Source: Paenibacillus albus (GTDB taxonomy: Bacteria > Bacillota > Bacilli > Paenibacillales > Paenibacillaceae). Taken from it: 64,000 nucleotides of DNA. The stretch is taken from the NCBI RefSeq assembly GCF_003952225.1, contig NZ_CP034437.1, positions 1,531,501 through 1,595,500 on the forward strand, given 5' to 3'. The position numbers and the translations under genes are program-made. Shown here in pieces: positions 24,696 to 33,145 of the stretch (position 1 is the first letter of the stretch; every line of letters begins with the position of its first letter). The notes below the pieces were generated by a model. That model did not search any database. It was given only the letters and a program-made list of their open reading frames with translations, and was not told where the DNA came from.

Positions 24696-25904
24696 ATGAC
24701 GAAAGCGAATCAGAACCATCCGCTCGATGCAGTCATTGTGTCGGCGGTTCGAACGGCTGTCGGCAAGGCGAAGAAGGGCAGCCTTGCCGATACGAGAGCC
24801 GAAGATTTAGGGCGCGCGGTGCTGCGCGCGGCAGTTGACCGCGTCCCCGGACTTGCATACGGGGATGTGCAGGATGTTGTCATCGGCTGCGCGATGCCCG
24901 AAGGGGAGCAAGGCCTTAACTTTGCCCGCATCATGACGCTGTATGCGGGCTTTCCGGTGACGACGCCGGCCGTCACCGTCAATCGGTTTTGCGCCTCCGG
25001 CCTGCAGGCGATTGCCTATGCCGCGGAGCGCATCCGGCTCGGCGAGGCGGAAGTCGTGCTCGCCGGAGGCGTCGAAAGCATGAGCCACGTCCCGATGACT
25101 GGCTTCAAGCTTTCGCCGCATCCCGGCATCGCCGATGCCATGCCGGAGGTGTACATGGGCATGGGGCATACCGCCGAGGAAGTCGCGAGGCGGTATGGGA
25201 TTAGCCGCGAAGCGCAGGATGCTTTTGCGGCGGCGAGCCATGCGAAAGCGGCGGCAGCGCAGGCAGCCGGCCGCTTCTCGGAGGAGATCGTTCCGCTGCA
25301 TGTGCAGCGCGAAGGCGTCGACGACAACGGCCGCCCTTGGTCGCGCAGCTTCGTGTTCGACAGCGACGAAGGCGTGCGCGCCGATACGACGCCGGAGGTG
25401 CTCGTGAAGCTGAAGCCATCCTTCGCGCGCGAAGGCACCGTCACCGCGGGCAACGCCTCGCAGATGAGCGACGGCGCGGCGGCCGTCGTCATCATGAGCC
25501 GCGAACGAGCGGAGCAGCTCGGCGTGAAGCCGCTCGCGGTGTTCCGCGCGTACAGCGTCGCCGGCGTCGCGCCGGAAGTGATGGGGATCGGCCCGATCGA
25601 GGCGATCCCGAAGGCGCTGGCGCGCGCGAGTGTGGGACTCGAACAGGTGAAGCTGTTCGAGCTGAACGAGGCCTTCGCGGCGCAATGCCTGCCGATCGTT
25701 CAGCGGCTCGGGATCAACCCCGAGCTCGTGAACGTGAACGGCGGCGCGATCGCGCTTGGCCATCCGCTCGGCTGCACGGGGACGAAGCTCAGCGTCTCCC
25801 TGATCCACGAGCTGCAGCGCCGCGGCGGCGGCTTCGGCATGGTCTCCATGTGCGTCGGCGGCGGCATGGGCGCCGCGGGCGTGTTTGAGGTTCCTCCGGC
25901 TTAG
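24696..25904 (+). CDS. fadA: Acetyl-CoA acyltransferase (3-ketoacyl-CoA thiolase)
   Basis: FadA cleaves 3-ketoacyl-CoA with CoA, releasing acetyl-CoA. The nucleophilic cysteine is in NRFCASGLQAI (about residue 97). The catalytic His and second Cys are in GGAIALGHPLGCTG and MCVGGGMGAAGVFE. AAGGAGGTGA precedes the ATG. The middle of the gene is very GC-rich compared with its neighbours. The usual fadN-fadA-fadE order is kept, but a 51-bp tandem repeat array of about 450 bases separates fadA from fadE. Confidence 0.94.
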   Translation: MTKANQNHPLDAVIVSAVRTAVGKAKKGSLADTRAEDLGRAVLRAAVDRVPGLAYGDVQDVVIGCAMPEGEQGLNFARIMTLYAGFPVTTPAVTVNRFCASGLQAIAYAAERIRLGEAEVVLAGGVESMSHVPMTGFKLSPHPGIADAMPEVYMGMGHTAEEVARRYGISREAQDAFAAASHAKAAAAQAAGRFSEEIVPLHVQREGVDDNGRPWSRSFVFDSDEGVRADTTPEVLVKLKPSFAREGTVTAGNASQMSDGAAAVVIMSRERAEQLGVKPLAVFRAYSVAGVAPEVMGIGPIEAIPKALARASVGLEQVKLFELNEAFAAQCLPIVQRLGINPELVNVNGGAIALGHPLGCTGTKLSVSLIHELQRRGGGFGMVSMCVGGGMGAAGVFEVPPA

Positions 25905-25911
25905 AGGAGTG

Positions 25912-26365
25912 GTACCCTGTACCACACATTGGCGAAAAAAACGATTAGATTAGCCCAAGAGGCGTACCAGCTACCCCACTTTATTGTCGCACGAACGTAA
26001 GAAGCTGGTTTGGTGGACCACATCGGCGGAAATCCGCTCAAACGAGCATAAGTAGCTGGTTTACTGGACCACATTGGTGGATATCTGGCCCAACGAGAGA
26101 AAGTAGCTGGTTTGGTGGACCACATCGGCGGAAATCCGCTCAAACGAGCATAAGTAGCTGGTTTACTGTACCACATTGGTGGAAATCTGGCGCAACGAGA
26201 GAAAGTAGCTGGTCTGGTGGACCACATTAGCGGAAATCCGCCATATCGAGCGCAAGTAGCTGGTTTGGTGGACTACATCAACGAAAAGAGAATCCCCCAG
26301 GGATCTACATTAGCGGAAAACCGGCAATTCGGCCCAAAGAGAATCCCCCAGGGATCTACATGGTT
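25912..26365. repeat. 51-bp tandem repeat array, locus 1
   Basis: About eight to nine units lie between fadA and fadE with a 51-base period, for example AGCTGG at 26003, 26054 and 26105. Units begin with GTAGCTGGTTTGGTGGACCA or GAATCCCCCAGGGATCTACA and share an ACATT-(T)GGCGGAAATCCG tail. A second-order 102-bp alternation is visible (units 1 and 3 alike, 2 and 4 alike). The final two units (heads at 26290 and 26341) carry the GGGATCTACA head. The same family occurs at 38330 and 56475. No gene is supported here. Confidence 0.85.
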
Positions 26366-26449
26366 TGATTCCAATCAATCCGTCAGTTAGTTGAATATCA
26401 CTTCCGTTACACTGTCACTCGTGCTTCTCCTAGAAAGGAGTGAATAAAT

Positions 26450-28243
26450 ATGGCGCAAAACAATCGTTGGGGCGGGCGCTTCGTGGTGGAGGATATTACG
26501 CCGGATGCAATCGTCACGCCGGAGGACTTCACCGATGAGCAGCGGATGATCGCGGATGCGGCGCGCGCTTTTCTCGCGGGTGAGGTACGACCGCGCGATG
26601 CGGAAATTGAGGCGCTCAATTATGAGCTCACCACGCAGCTGCTGCGCAAGGCCGGTGACCTCGGCCTGCTAGGCGCGGATGTGCCGGAGGCTTATGGCGG
26701 CCTCGGCCTCGACAAAGTGAGCTCGACGCTGCTCGCCGAGACGTTCTCCGAGGCGTCCTCGTTCGCGCTCTCGATCGGCGCGCACGTTGGCATCGGAACG
26801 CTGCCAATCGTCTTCTTCGGCACGCCAGAGCAGAAGCAGCGCTACTTGCCGGATCTTGCCACCGCCAAGCGAATCGCTGCGTACTGCCTGACGGAACCGG
26901 CATCCGGCTCCGACGCGCTCGGCGCGCGGACGACGGCGCGGCTGTCGCCGGACGGCAAGCATTACATCTTGAACGGCTCTAAGCTGTACATTACGAACTC
27001 TGGCTTCGCCGATGTGTTCATCGTGTACGCGAAGGTGAACGGGGACCATTTTACCGCATTCATTGTGGAGCGCGGCTACCCGGGCTTTAGCATCGGACCG
27101 GAGGAGCACAAGATGGGCATCAAGGGCTCATCGACCTGCCCAATCTTCTTCGAGGATACGCCGGTGCCTGTGGAGAACGTGCTCGGCGAGATTGGCAAAG
27201 GCCATCTTATCGCATTCAACATACTCAATATCGGACGCTTCAAGCTCGCAGCAGGCTGCGTCGGCGGTGCGAAGGAAACGATCGGACTCTCTTCCAAATA
27301 CGCGAACCAGCGCAAGCAGTTCGGTCGCTCGATCTCCTCTTTTCCGCTCATCGGGGCAAAGCTGGCGGATATGAATATTGCCACCTATGTACTGGAGAGC
27401 ATGGTGTACCGCACGGCTGGCTGGATCGACGCGCTGCTGCAAGAGAGTGAAGCGGAAGGCGGCACGGACGAGAATGCGGGAGCCCGCGCAGCCAAAGCGA
27501 TATCCGAATACGCGCTTGAATGCTCGATCAACAAAGTATTCGCAACCGAAGTGCTCGACCACGTTGCGGACGAAGGGGTTCAAATTCACGGCGGCTACGG
27601 CTACATTCGCGAATACAAGGTGGAGCGGATTTACCGGGATTCGCGGATTAACCGGATTTTTGAAGGGACGAATGAGATTAACCGAATGCTTATTCCAGGC
27701 ACGCTCATGAAAAAAGCGCTCAAAGGCGAGCTGCCGCTCCTGCGCAAAGCACGCGCACTCCAAGCGGAGCTGCTGCAGCCGATGCCGCTTCCTTCGTTCG
27801 ATGAGCCGCTCTCCAAGGAGACGTACCGGGTCCAGCAAGCGAAGAAAATCTTTCTTGCAGTCGGCGGCCTTGCGGTGCAGAAGTATGGGCTCGCGCTCGA
27901 ACAGCAGCAGGAAGTGCTCTGCCTGCTTGCAGATATGATGATCCAAGTGTTCGCGATGGAAAGCGCCAGCCTCCGCACGCGCAAAATGCTTCAAAAAGCC
28001 GATCCGGCCGCCGCGGCCCGCATCAAAAATGCAACTGAAATGACAGTTGTTTTCGTGCAAGAAGCGATGGAACGGGTTGAACGTTACGCGAAGACGGCGC
28101 TGTCTGCACTAGAGGAAGGCGATTCGCTCCAAACGCAGCTCTCGGTGCTGAAGAAGCTGACGCGCGCGCCGCTCTCCGATACCATCGCGCTCAAACGCGG
28201 CATTGCCGCTCGTGTCATCCGCAGCGAACAGTACACGTTGTAG
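26450..28243 (+). CDS. fadE: Acyl-CoA dehydrogenase
   Basis: FadE makes the first oxidation of beta-oxidation, reducing its FAD and passing electrons to EtfAB. The signature YCLTEPASGSDALGARTTA (FAD/substrate loop), QFGRSISSFPLIGAKLADM and GGYGYIREYKVERIYRDSRI with FEGTNEINRML are all present. At 597 residues it carries the C-terminal helical extension seen in Bacillus FadE (about 594). GAAAGGAG precedes the ATG. lcfA starts 18 bases downstream. Confidence 0.93.
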   Translation: MAQNNRWGGRFVVEDITPDAIVTPEDFTDEQRMIADAARAFLAGEVRPRDAEIEALNYELTTQLLRKAGDLGLLGADVPEAYGGLGLDKVSSTLLAETFSEASSFALSIGAHVGIGTLPIVFFGTPEQKQRYLPDLATAKRIAAYCLTEPASGSDALGARTTARLSPDGKHYILNGSKLYITNSGFADVFIVYAKVNGDHFTAFIVERGYPGFSIGPEEHKMGIKGSSTCPIFFEDTPVPVENVLGEIGKGHLIAFNILNIGRFKLAAGCVGGAKETIGLSSKYANQRKQFGRSISSFPLIGAKLADMNIATYVLESMVYRTAGWIDALLQESEAEGGTDENAGARAAKAISEYALECSINKVFATEVLDHVADEGVQIHGGYGYIREYKVERIYRDSRINRIFEGTNEINRMLIPGTLMKKALKGELPLLRKARALQAELLQPMPLPSFDEPLSKETYRVQQAKKIFLAVGGLAVQKYGLALEQQQEVLCLLADMMIQVFAMESASLRTRKMLQKADPAAAARIKNATEMTVVFVQEAMERVERYAKTALSALEEGDSLQTQLSVLKKLTRAPLSDTIALKRGIAARVIRSEQYTL

Positions 28244-28261
28244 GAGGAGGCGCACGCGTTT

Positions 28262-29992
28262 ATGGATCAGGCGCAAGCAAGTCCATGGTTTCGAAATTAT
28301 CCCGGCGAAGTGCCGAATACGCTCGATATTCCGAATATCAGCATCAGTGATCTGCTGCTTCAGACGGCAGCCAAATTCCCGAGTAACGAAGCGCTGCACT
28401 TCTATGGCAAGCGAACAACGTACCGCGAGCTGCTGGCTGCTGCGAATCGTATGGCAGCTGGCTTGCAAGCGGTTGGCATTGGCAAGGGCGACCGTGTCGC
28501 GATCATGCTGCCGAACTGCCCGCAGACCGTCATCGCTTACTACGGCGTCCTGCTCGCAGGCGCGGTTGCCGTTATGACGAATCCGCTCTATGTCGAGCGG
28601 GAGCTGACGCATCAGCTGAAGGACAGCGGCGCGCGCTGCATCATTACGCTGGATTTGCTCTATCCGCGGCTGGCGCGGGTGCGCGGCGAGGCGCCGGAGG
28701 AAGGTCCGGTGCCGCAGCTGCGCACCGTGCTCATCACGTCCATTCAGGATGAGCTCCCTTTTCCGAAAAATATGCTCTATCCGATCAAGCAGCGGCGCGC
28801 CGGCCATAATCCAAGTATTCCGTACGGCAAGCATGGCGTCACCCGCTACACTTCTTTTCTATCCAAAGCCCCGAAGCTGCCAGCTGAAGCAGCGGTCAAC
28901 CCGGAGTCCGATACGGCGCAGCTGCAGTATACCGGCGGAACGACCGGACTTGCGAAGGGCGTCATCCTCACGCACCGAAATTTAGTCGCCAATGTGCTGC
29001 AGTGCTCTGCTTGGTTCTATCGCGTGGATGAAGGCAAGGAGCGTTTTTTGGCTGCACTGCCGCTCTTCCACGTCTTTGGTTTAACCTCACTTATGAATTT
29101 ATCTATACTAAAGGCAGGCTCCCTTATCCTCCTTCCCCGATTTGAAGTTCTAACCGTTCTCCAGACGATTCGCAAGCTGAAGCCGACTGTCTTCCCCGGA
29201 GCCCCAACGATGTATATCGCCCTGCTCAATCATCCTGATGTGAAGAAATATGATCTCTCTTCGATAAAAGTTTGCGTCAGCGGCTCGTCACCGCTGCCGC
29301 TTGAGGTGCAGACGAAGTTTGAAGCGTTGACCGGAGGCAGGCTCATTGAAGGTTACGGCCTAACGGAGGCATCACCTGTGACTCATGTGAATCCGATCTG
29401 GACAAAACGGCGGATCGGCTCCATTGGATTGCCGCTGCCGAACACAGAGGCGCGAATAGCGGATATGGAGACAGGCGAGGATGTGCCGGAGGGCGAGATC
29501 GGCGAGCTTCTCGTTCGAGGACCTCAGGTGATGAAGGGCTATTGGAACAATGAGGCAGCAACGGAGGCGTCATTCCGAGGAGAATGGCTTCGCACGGGGG
29601 ATTTGGCACAGGTTGATCGCGACGGTTTCTTTGCGATTGTAGATCGTATTAAGGACATTATTATCGCAAGTGGATTTAATGTTTACCCGCGTGAAATCGA
29701 AGAAGTGCTCTATGAGCATCCAGGTGTCCGCGACGCCTGCGTGATCGGGGTGAAGGATGAGTATCGCGGAGAGACGGTCAAGGCTTATGTCGTGCTGCGC
29801 AAAGATGTGCATGTATCGGCGATGCAGCTGGATCGCTGGTGCCGCGACCGCCTTGCTGTCTTTAAAGTGCCGCATCTCTATGAATTCCGAACGGAGCTGC
29901 CGATGTCGATGATCGGGAAGGTACTGCGGCGCAAGCTGCAGGAGGAGGAAACGAATGAACGAGAAGGAACAGGAGGTCCCCCGTCCCCGTGA
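28262..29992 (+). CDS. lcfA: Long-chain fatty-acid-CoA ligase
   Basis: LcfA activates fatty acids with ATP and CoA, the entry step of the pathway encoded here. The AMP-binding motifs are YTGGTTGLAKGVILTHRN (near residue 220), EGYGLTEASPV and GDLAQVDRDGFFAIVDRIKD. The acyl-adenylation lysine is in MIGKVLRRKL. The length of 576 residues is normal. TAGGAGGAGG precedes the ATG. It overlaps the start of the thioesterase gene by 38 bases, so the two are translationally linked. Confidence 0.93.
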   Translation: MDQAQASPWFRNYPGEVPNTLDIPNISISDLLLQTAAKFPSNEALHFYGKRTTYRELLAAANRMAAGLQAVGIGKGDRVAIMLPNCPQTVIAYYGVLLAGAVAVMTNPLYVERELTHQLKDSGARCIITLDLLYPRLARVRGEAPEEGPVPQLRTVLITSIQDELPFPKNMLYPIKQRRAGHNPSIPYGKHGVTRYTSFLSKAPKLPAEAAVNPESDTAQLQYTGGTTGLAKGVILTHRNLVANVLQCSAWFYRVDEGKERFLAALPLFHVFGLTSLMNLSILKAGSLILLPRFEVLTVLQTIRKLKPTVFPGAPTMYIALLNHPDVKKYDLSSIKVCVSGSSPLPLEVQTKFEALTGGRLIEGYGLTEASPVTHVNPIWTKRRIGSIGLPLPNTEARIADMETGEDVPEGEIGELLVRGPQVMKGYWNNEAATEASFRGEWLRTGDLAQVDRDGFFAIVDRIKDIIIASGFNVYPREIEEVLYEHPGVRDACVIGVKDEYRGETVKAYVVLRKDVHVSAMQLDRWCRDRLAVFKVPHLYEFRTELPMSMIGKVLRRKLQEEETNEREGTGGPPSP

Positions 29993-30392
29993 TGAGCTAT
30001 CTCGGCTGAACCAGCTTGCGGAAGCCGCGAAGCCGACGTTCTGGGGCTATCTCGGCTGCGAGCTGGTTCATGCTTCACCTGGCAAATGCGGCATCTCGCT
30101 GCAGGTGAGGCCGGAGCATCTCAATCTCGCGCATATCGTGCATGGCGGCGTGCTGGCGTCGCTGCTCGATAACGCGATGGGGCTCGTCGTTATTTTGGAA
30201 TGTCCGGGGGAGAAGACCGTTACGACGCAGCTTAATGTGCATTATTTGCAAAGTGCAGGACAAGGCGAGATCCGCTGCGAAGCGGTCCTTATCCATAAAT
30301 CTAGGCGAACGCTCACATTGCAAGGCAGTATTGTCGATAATAATGGTGAGTTACTGGCTTGGGGAAGCGGAACATTCCGCCGAGTAACTTAA
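29955..30392 (+). CDS. PaaI-type hotdog thioesterase
   Basis: The 145-residue protein is a 4HBT hotdog enzyme with the motif LAHIVHGGVLASLLDNAMGLVV, where HGG and the following Asp are active-site positions. PaaI-family thioesterases hydrolyse acyl-CoA and may here release CoA from blocked intermediates. AGGAGGAGG lies eight bases before the ATG, inside lcfA. It is the last gene of the plus-strand fad run. Confidence 0.85.
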   Translation: MNEKEQEVPRPRDELSRLNQLAEAAKPTFWGYLGCELVHASPGKCGISLQVRPEHLNLAHIVHGGVLASLLDNAMGLVVILECPGEKTVTTQLNVHYLQSAGQGEIRCEAVLIHKSRRTLTLQGSIVDNNGELLAWGSGTFRRVT

Positions 30393-30393
30393 T

Positions 30394-30407
30394 TGTAACA
30401 TGTTACA
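30394..30407. promoter_or_regulatory. Perfect palindrome, possible operator
   Basis: TGTAACATGTTACA is a perfect 14-base palindrome directly after the thioesterase stop and about 25 bases before the promoter of the next gene. It has the form of a homodimeric repressor site; the regulator is unknown. Confidence 0.35.
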
Positions 30408-30432
30408 TTTCTGCTGAGGGCTGTCCGCCACA

Positions 30433-30461
30433 TTGAAAGCGCTATCCCTTTCCCCTATAAT
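30433..30461 (+). promoter_or_regulatory. Sigma-A type promoter
   Basis: TTGAAA (30433-30438) and perfect TATAAT (30456-30461) are separated by 17 bases, 45 bases upstream of the small gene at 30506. Confidence 0.75.
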
Positions 30462-30505
30462 TAGCCTGTAAATGGAAATTCACTTGGGGAGATGGAGGGT
30501 GCATA

Positions 30506-30730
30506 ATGGTTAGCCCATGGGTTACGGGCGCGGTCATCCTGTTCGGTATCATCGTTGCGGTTACAGGTGTGATCGCCTACTTGCGAGTGTATAAGAACAG
30601 TAGCTGGTCAGCCATGACTTCACGCTCGCCCGAATCTGCTCCACCAAGGACGGTTATTTTGGAGCGAAAGCAGCGGGAAGAATCAGCAGCTGCCGAAGTG
30701 GAAGAAGCGTCTGAGCAAGGAGAGAGTTGA
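30506..30730 (+). CDS. Small single-span membrane protein, 74 residues
   Basis: One membrane helix (VTGAVILFGIIVAVTGVIAYLRV, residues 6-28) is followed by a disordered Ser/Pro then Glu-rich cytoplasmic tail (ERKQREESAAAEVEEASEQ). I recognise no family. GGAGGGTG lies five to six bases before the ATG, and a consensus-like promoter lies at 30433-30461, so it is expressed on its own after the fad run. Confidence 0.65.
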   Translation: MVSPWVTGAVILFGIIVAVTGVIAYLRVYKNSSWSAMTSRSPESAPPRTVILERKQREESAAAEVEEASEQGES

Positions 30731-31015
30731 AATAAATGTAAAGTTTGGGTGTTCGCTTTTAACTGAAAGTTTAAAATGTTATAATTAATTGATAAATGAA
30801 ACAATTTTGCATAAGCTGCTGCGCAAAATGCGTTTCAAGATGACCATTTTGGATGTGATTTGATTTCTAGCTGCTCACAGAGCTTCCTTTTCTCGCCTTC
30901 GTTCAAACGGATTGTCAGGCACCAGTGGGGTACCAGCCGCGGTTTAAGTTCCGCCGTGCGCGTTCTCGTACAGTAACTGTTAGGACCAGTAAGCCGATGC
31001 TAGGGAGGGGATTTC

Positions 31016-31204
31016 ATGGCGAAACGCAGCCATAATGAAGTCAAAGAAAGCCTCGTGGAGCTGACTCGCATTTTTCAGCCGAAAGATTCACGGAAGTTTG
31101 TCAGAGAGTATATCCGCAAGTATCGAATCATGGGGGGATATGAGGAAGAACTAACTCTGCTGGTTGAACACGAGATGGGCAGACTTCGGTCGTCCGTCAG
31201 CTGA
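31016..31204 (+). CDS. Small hypothetical protein, 62 residues
   Basis: A highly charged helical protein (MAKRSHNEVKESLVELTRIF, then KYRIMGGYEEELTLLVEHEMGRL) with no membrane segment. No family is recognised. GGGAGGGG lies six bases before the ATG, and a strong terminator follows at 31219. The roughly 280-base gap upstream shows no other gene. Confidence 0.65.
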   Translation: MAKRSHNEVKESLVELTRIFQPKDSRKFVREYIRKYRIMGGYEEELTLLVEHEMGRLRSSVS

Positions 31205-31218
31205 ATAAATTAATGATT

Positions 31219-31252
31219 AACCTTGTCCGGCACATTAGGACAAGGTTTTTTG
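31219..31252 (+). terminator. Rho-independent terminator
   Basis: AACCTTGTCC and GGACAAGGTT form a perfect ten-base stem with a nine-base loop and a run of T. It ends the transcript of the 62-residue gene. Confidence 0.9.
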
Positions 31253-31294
31253 TTATATGCGCCTTGTCTGACGGGAGGGGAGGAAGACGCTAAG

Positions 31295-32038
31295 ATGATC
31301 CACTACAAGACGGATGAACAGCTGCGCTTGATTCGTAAGGCTGGGCGCATCGTTGCGGCTTGCCATAAGGAGATCGCAGCGCGGATCAAGCCTGGCGTGT
31401 CGACGCTGGAGATCAACCGATTCGCAGATGCTTATATGCGCAGATATGGCGCGAGGCCGGCACAGATCGGGTATAAAGGATATCCTTATGCAACCTGCGC
31501 ATCTGTCTGTGATGCCGTATGCCATGGCTTTCCGACGGCAGTTCCGCTCAAAGAAGGGCAGATCGTGACGATTGATATGGTGGCGGAGCTGGACGGATGG
31601 ATGGCGGATTCGGCATGGACCTACGCTGTCGGCAGGGTAAGTCCGGAGATTCAGAAGCTCATGAAATTGACGAAGCAGGCGCTCTACCGGGGCATTGCGC
31701 AGGCAGTGGATGGTAAGCGGCTCGGCGACATCGGCTTTGCGGTGCAGCAGATCGCTGACCGAGAAGGGTACTCGGTTGTGGAGGAGTTTATCGGACACGG
31801 AATCGGACGGAGAATGCACGAGGACCCGCAAGTGCTTCACCGCGGCAAGCCGGGCACAGGCAAATGGCTGCGTAAAGGGATGGTTATTACAATCGAGCCG
31901 ATCTTCGTTATGGGTGGCCCGCATGTGAACATCGGCAGTGACGGCTGGACCGTACGTACGGTAGACGGCTCATGGGGCGCGCAATTTGAGCATACGGTTG
32001 CGGTAATGGACGGGGAGCCGATTATTCTGACAAGGTGA
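31295..32038 (+). CDS. map: Methionine aminopeptidase, type I
   Basis: The enzyme removes the initiator methionine from nascent proteins. All five metal ligands are visible: D94, D105, H168, E201 and E232, plus the substrate-binding His at 77 (CHGFP). I chose ATG 31295 (MIHYKTDEQLRL) with a GGAGG about eight to ten bases upstream, giving 247 residues, the normal type-I length; a longer frame from 31223 crosses the terminator. It stands apart from ribosomal genes and so may be a second copy. It converges with the AraC gene, overlapping by 17 bases. Confidence 0.93.
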   Translation: MIHYKTDEQLRLIRKAGRIVAACHKEIAARIKPGVSTLEINRFADAYMRRYGARPAQIGYKGYPYATCASVCDAVCHGFPTAVPLKEGQIVTIDMVAELDGWMADSAWTYAVGRVSPEIQKLMKLTKQALYRGIAQAVDGKRLGDIGFAVQQIADREGYSVVEEFIGHGIGRRMHEDPQVLHRGKPGTGKWLRKGMVITIEPIFVMGGPHVNIGSDGWTVRTVDGSWGAQFEHTVAVMDGEPIILTR

Positions 32039-33020
32039 TGAGCGGCTCGGGTCGTTGTGTAGATCGGAATTCGCGCGGCGTCATCCCAGTCTTCTTCTTG
32101 AACAGTCTGCTAAAAAATTTCACGTCCTGGTAGCCAGCGCGAAGAGCGATTCGGCTTACTAAGTCATCGGTGCTCAGCAGCAGCTTGCAGCTGAGGTCGA
32201 TGCGCGCGCTCTGCACATAGGCGAGGAATGTCATGCCCGTCGCCTTCTGGAAGCTGCGCTGAAATTGGCGCTCGCTGATGCCGAGCTGCGCGGCCATTGC
32301 AGCAACGGACAGATTGGAAGCTGCGCAGTCGGCATCGATGGCTTCAATGACCTGCTGCATGGAGCTCGGCGGCGCCGCTTGCTTCGTCTGCTGCTGTTCG
32401 GGCATCGCTTCGCGTTCGAGCTGCCTGCGGTAGAGCATGATGAGCAGCTCGATAACCGCTGCGCACATGGATGCGGCATAGCCGGGGCGGCGCGTCGTGA
32501 ATTCCTGGTACAGCTTATGGAACAGCAGCTGACCTTCCTCGCCTCGCTCATGCACATGCAGCCACTGCCGCCCGTCGCAGAGCTGGCGGTACATGGCCGC
32601 GATAGCTGACTCGGCGGGCACTGCATGCAGCAGCCTGTCCAGCTGCTCCATCGTAAACGTGCAGTTATAGATGATGAGCTGACGGCTCCTTGCGGTTGAT
32701 CCGGGACGAAATACATGCGAGACGCCAACCGGAATGAAGAACAGATCGCCGCGGGCCACCGGCATTTGCTCGTCGCCGATGTAATGGAAGCCCGTCCCTT
32801 CGGCGACGATGCACACCTCTATGAAGTCATGCGCATGCTTAAGCAGCTCGAAGGTTTCGTGAGCGCGATTCACGTAGATAGGCGCTTCTTTGTCGTCTTC
32901 GAAGAGGGAGGAGAAGGGCAGCAGACGCTCTCCTTTTGAAAACCCTGGCATAGAAGAGGGGCTGTTTTGCGGCGCTTTCGTAGCATTCGGCATTCCTGGG
33001 AGACGCGGTGTACTCGGCAT
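32022..33020 (-). CDS. AraC family transcriptional regulator with cupin-type sensor
   Basis: Residues 55-130 form a cupin-like ligand domain (HAHDFIEVCIVAEGTGFHYI, MPVARGDLFFIPVGVSHVF). The last 100 residues are two helix-turn-helix motifs (LSVAAMAAQLGISERQFQRSF, LVSRIALRAGYQDVKFFSRL) ending in the AraC signature KKKTGMTPREFR. It probably controls a carbohydrate or metabolite gene set; the target is not in view. CGAAAGGAG lies 12 bases before the ATG. Its 3' end overlaps map. Confidence 0.85.
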   Translation of the reverse strand: MPSTPRLPGMPNATKAPQNSPSSMPGFSKGERLLPFSSLFEDDKEAPIYVNRAHETFELLKHAHDFIEVCIVAEGTGFHYIGDEQMPVARGDLFFIPVGVSHVFRPGSTARSRQLIIYNCTFTMEQLDRLLHAVPAESAIAAMYRQLCDGRQWLHVHERGEEGQLLFHKLYQEFTTRRPGYAASMCAAVIELLIMLYRRQLEREAMPEQQQTKQAAPPSSMQQVIEAIDADCAASNLSVAAMAAQLGISERQFQRSFQKATGMTFLAYVQSARIDLSCKLLLSTDDLVSRIALRAGYQDVKFFSRLFKKKTGMTPREFRSTQRPEPLITLSE

Positions 33021-33145
33021 GAGGCGGTTTCGCTCCTTTCGTTACGTATGATTATAACGCACCTGTTGGCAGAAGGGTGGAACGTTCACACATGTTTTCA
33101 GTGCATCCAGGCAATAATAGCCAAAACAACTGGAGGTGTTTTCCG

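Noticed and set aside
25901-26227. A 108-residue minus-strand frame made of repeated 17-residue units (PPMWSTKPATFSRWARY-like)
   Set aside because: It arises because the 51-bp repeat period is a multiple of three. No ribosome site precedes it, and the similar frames in the other arrays have unrelated sequences.
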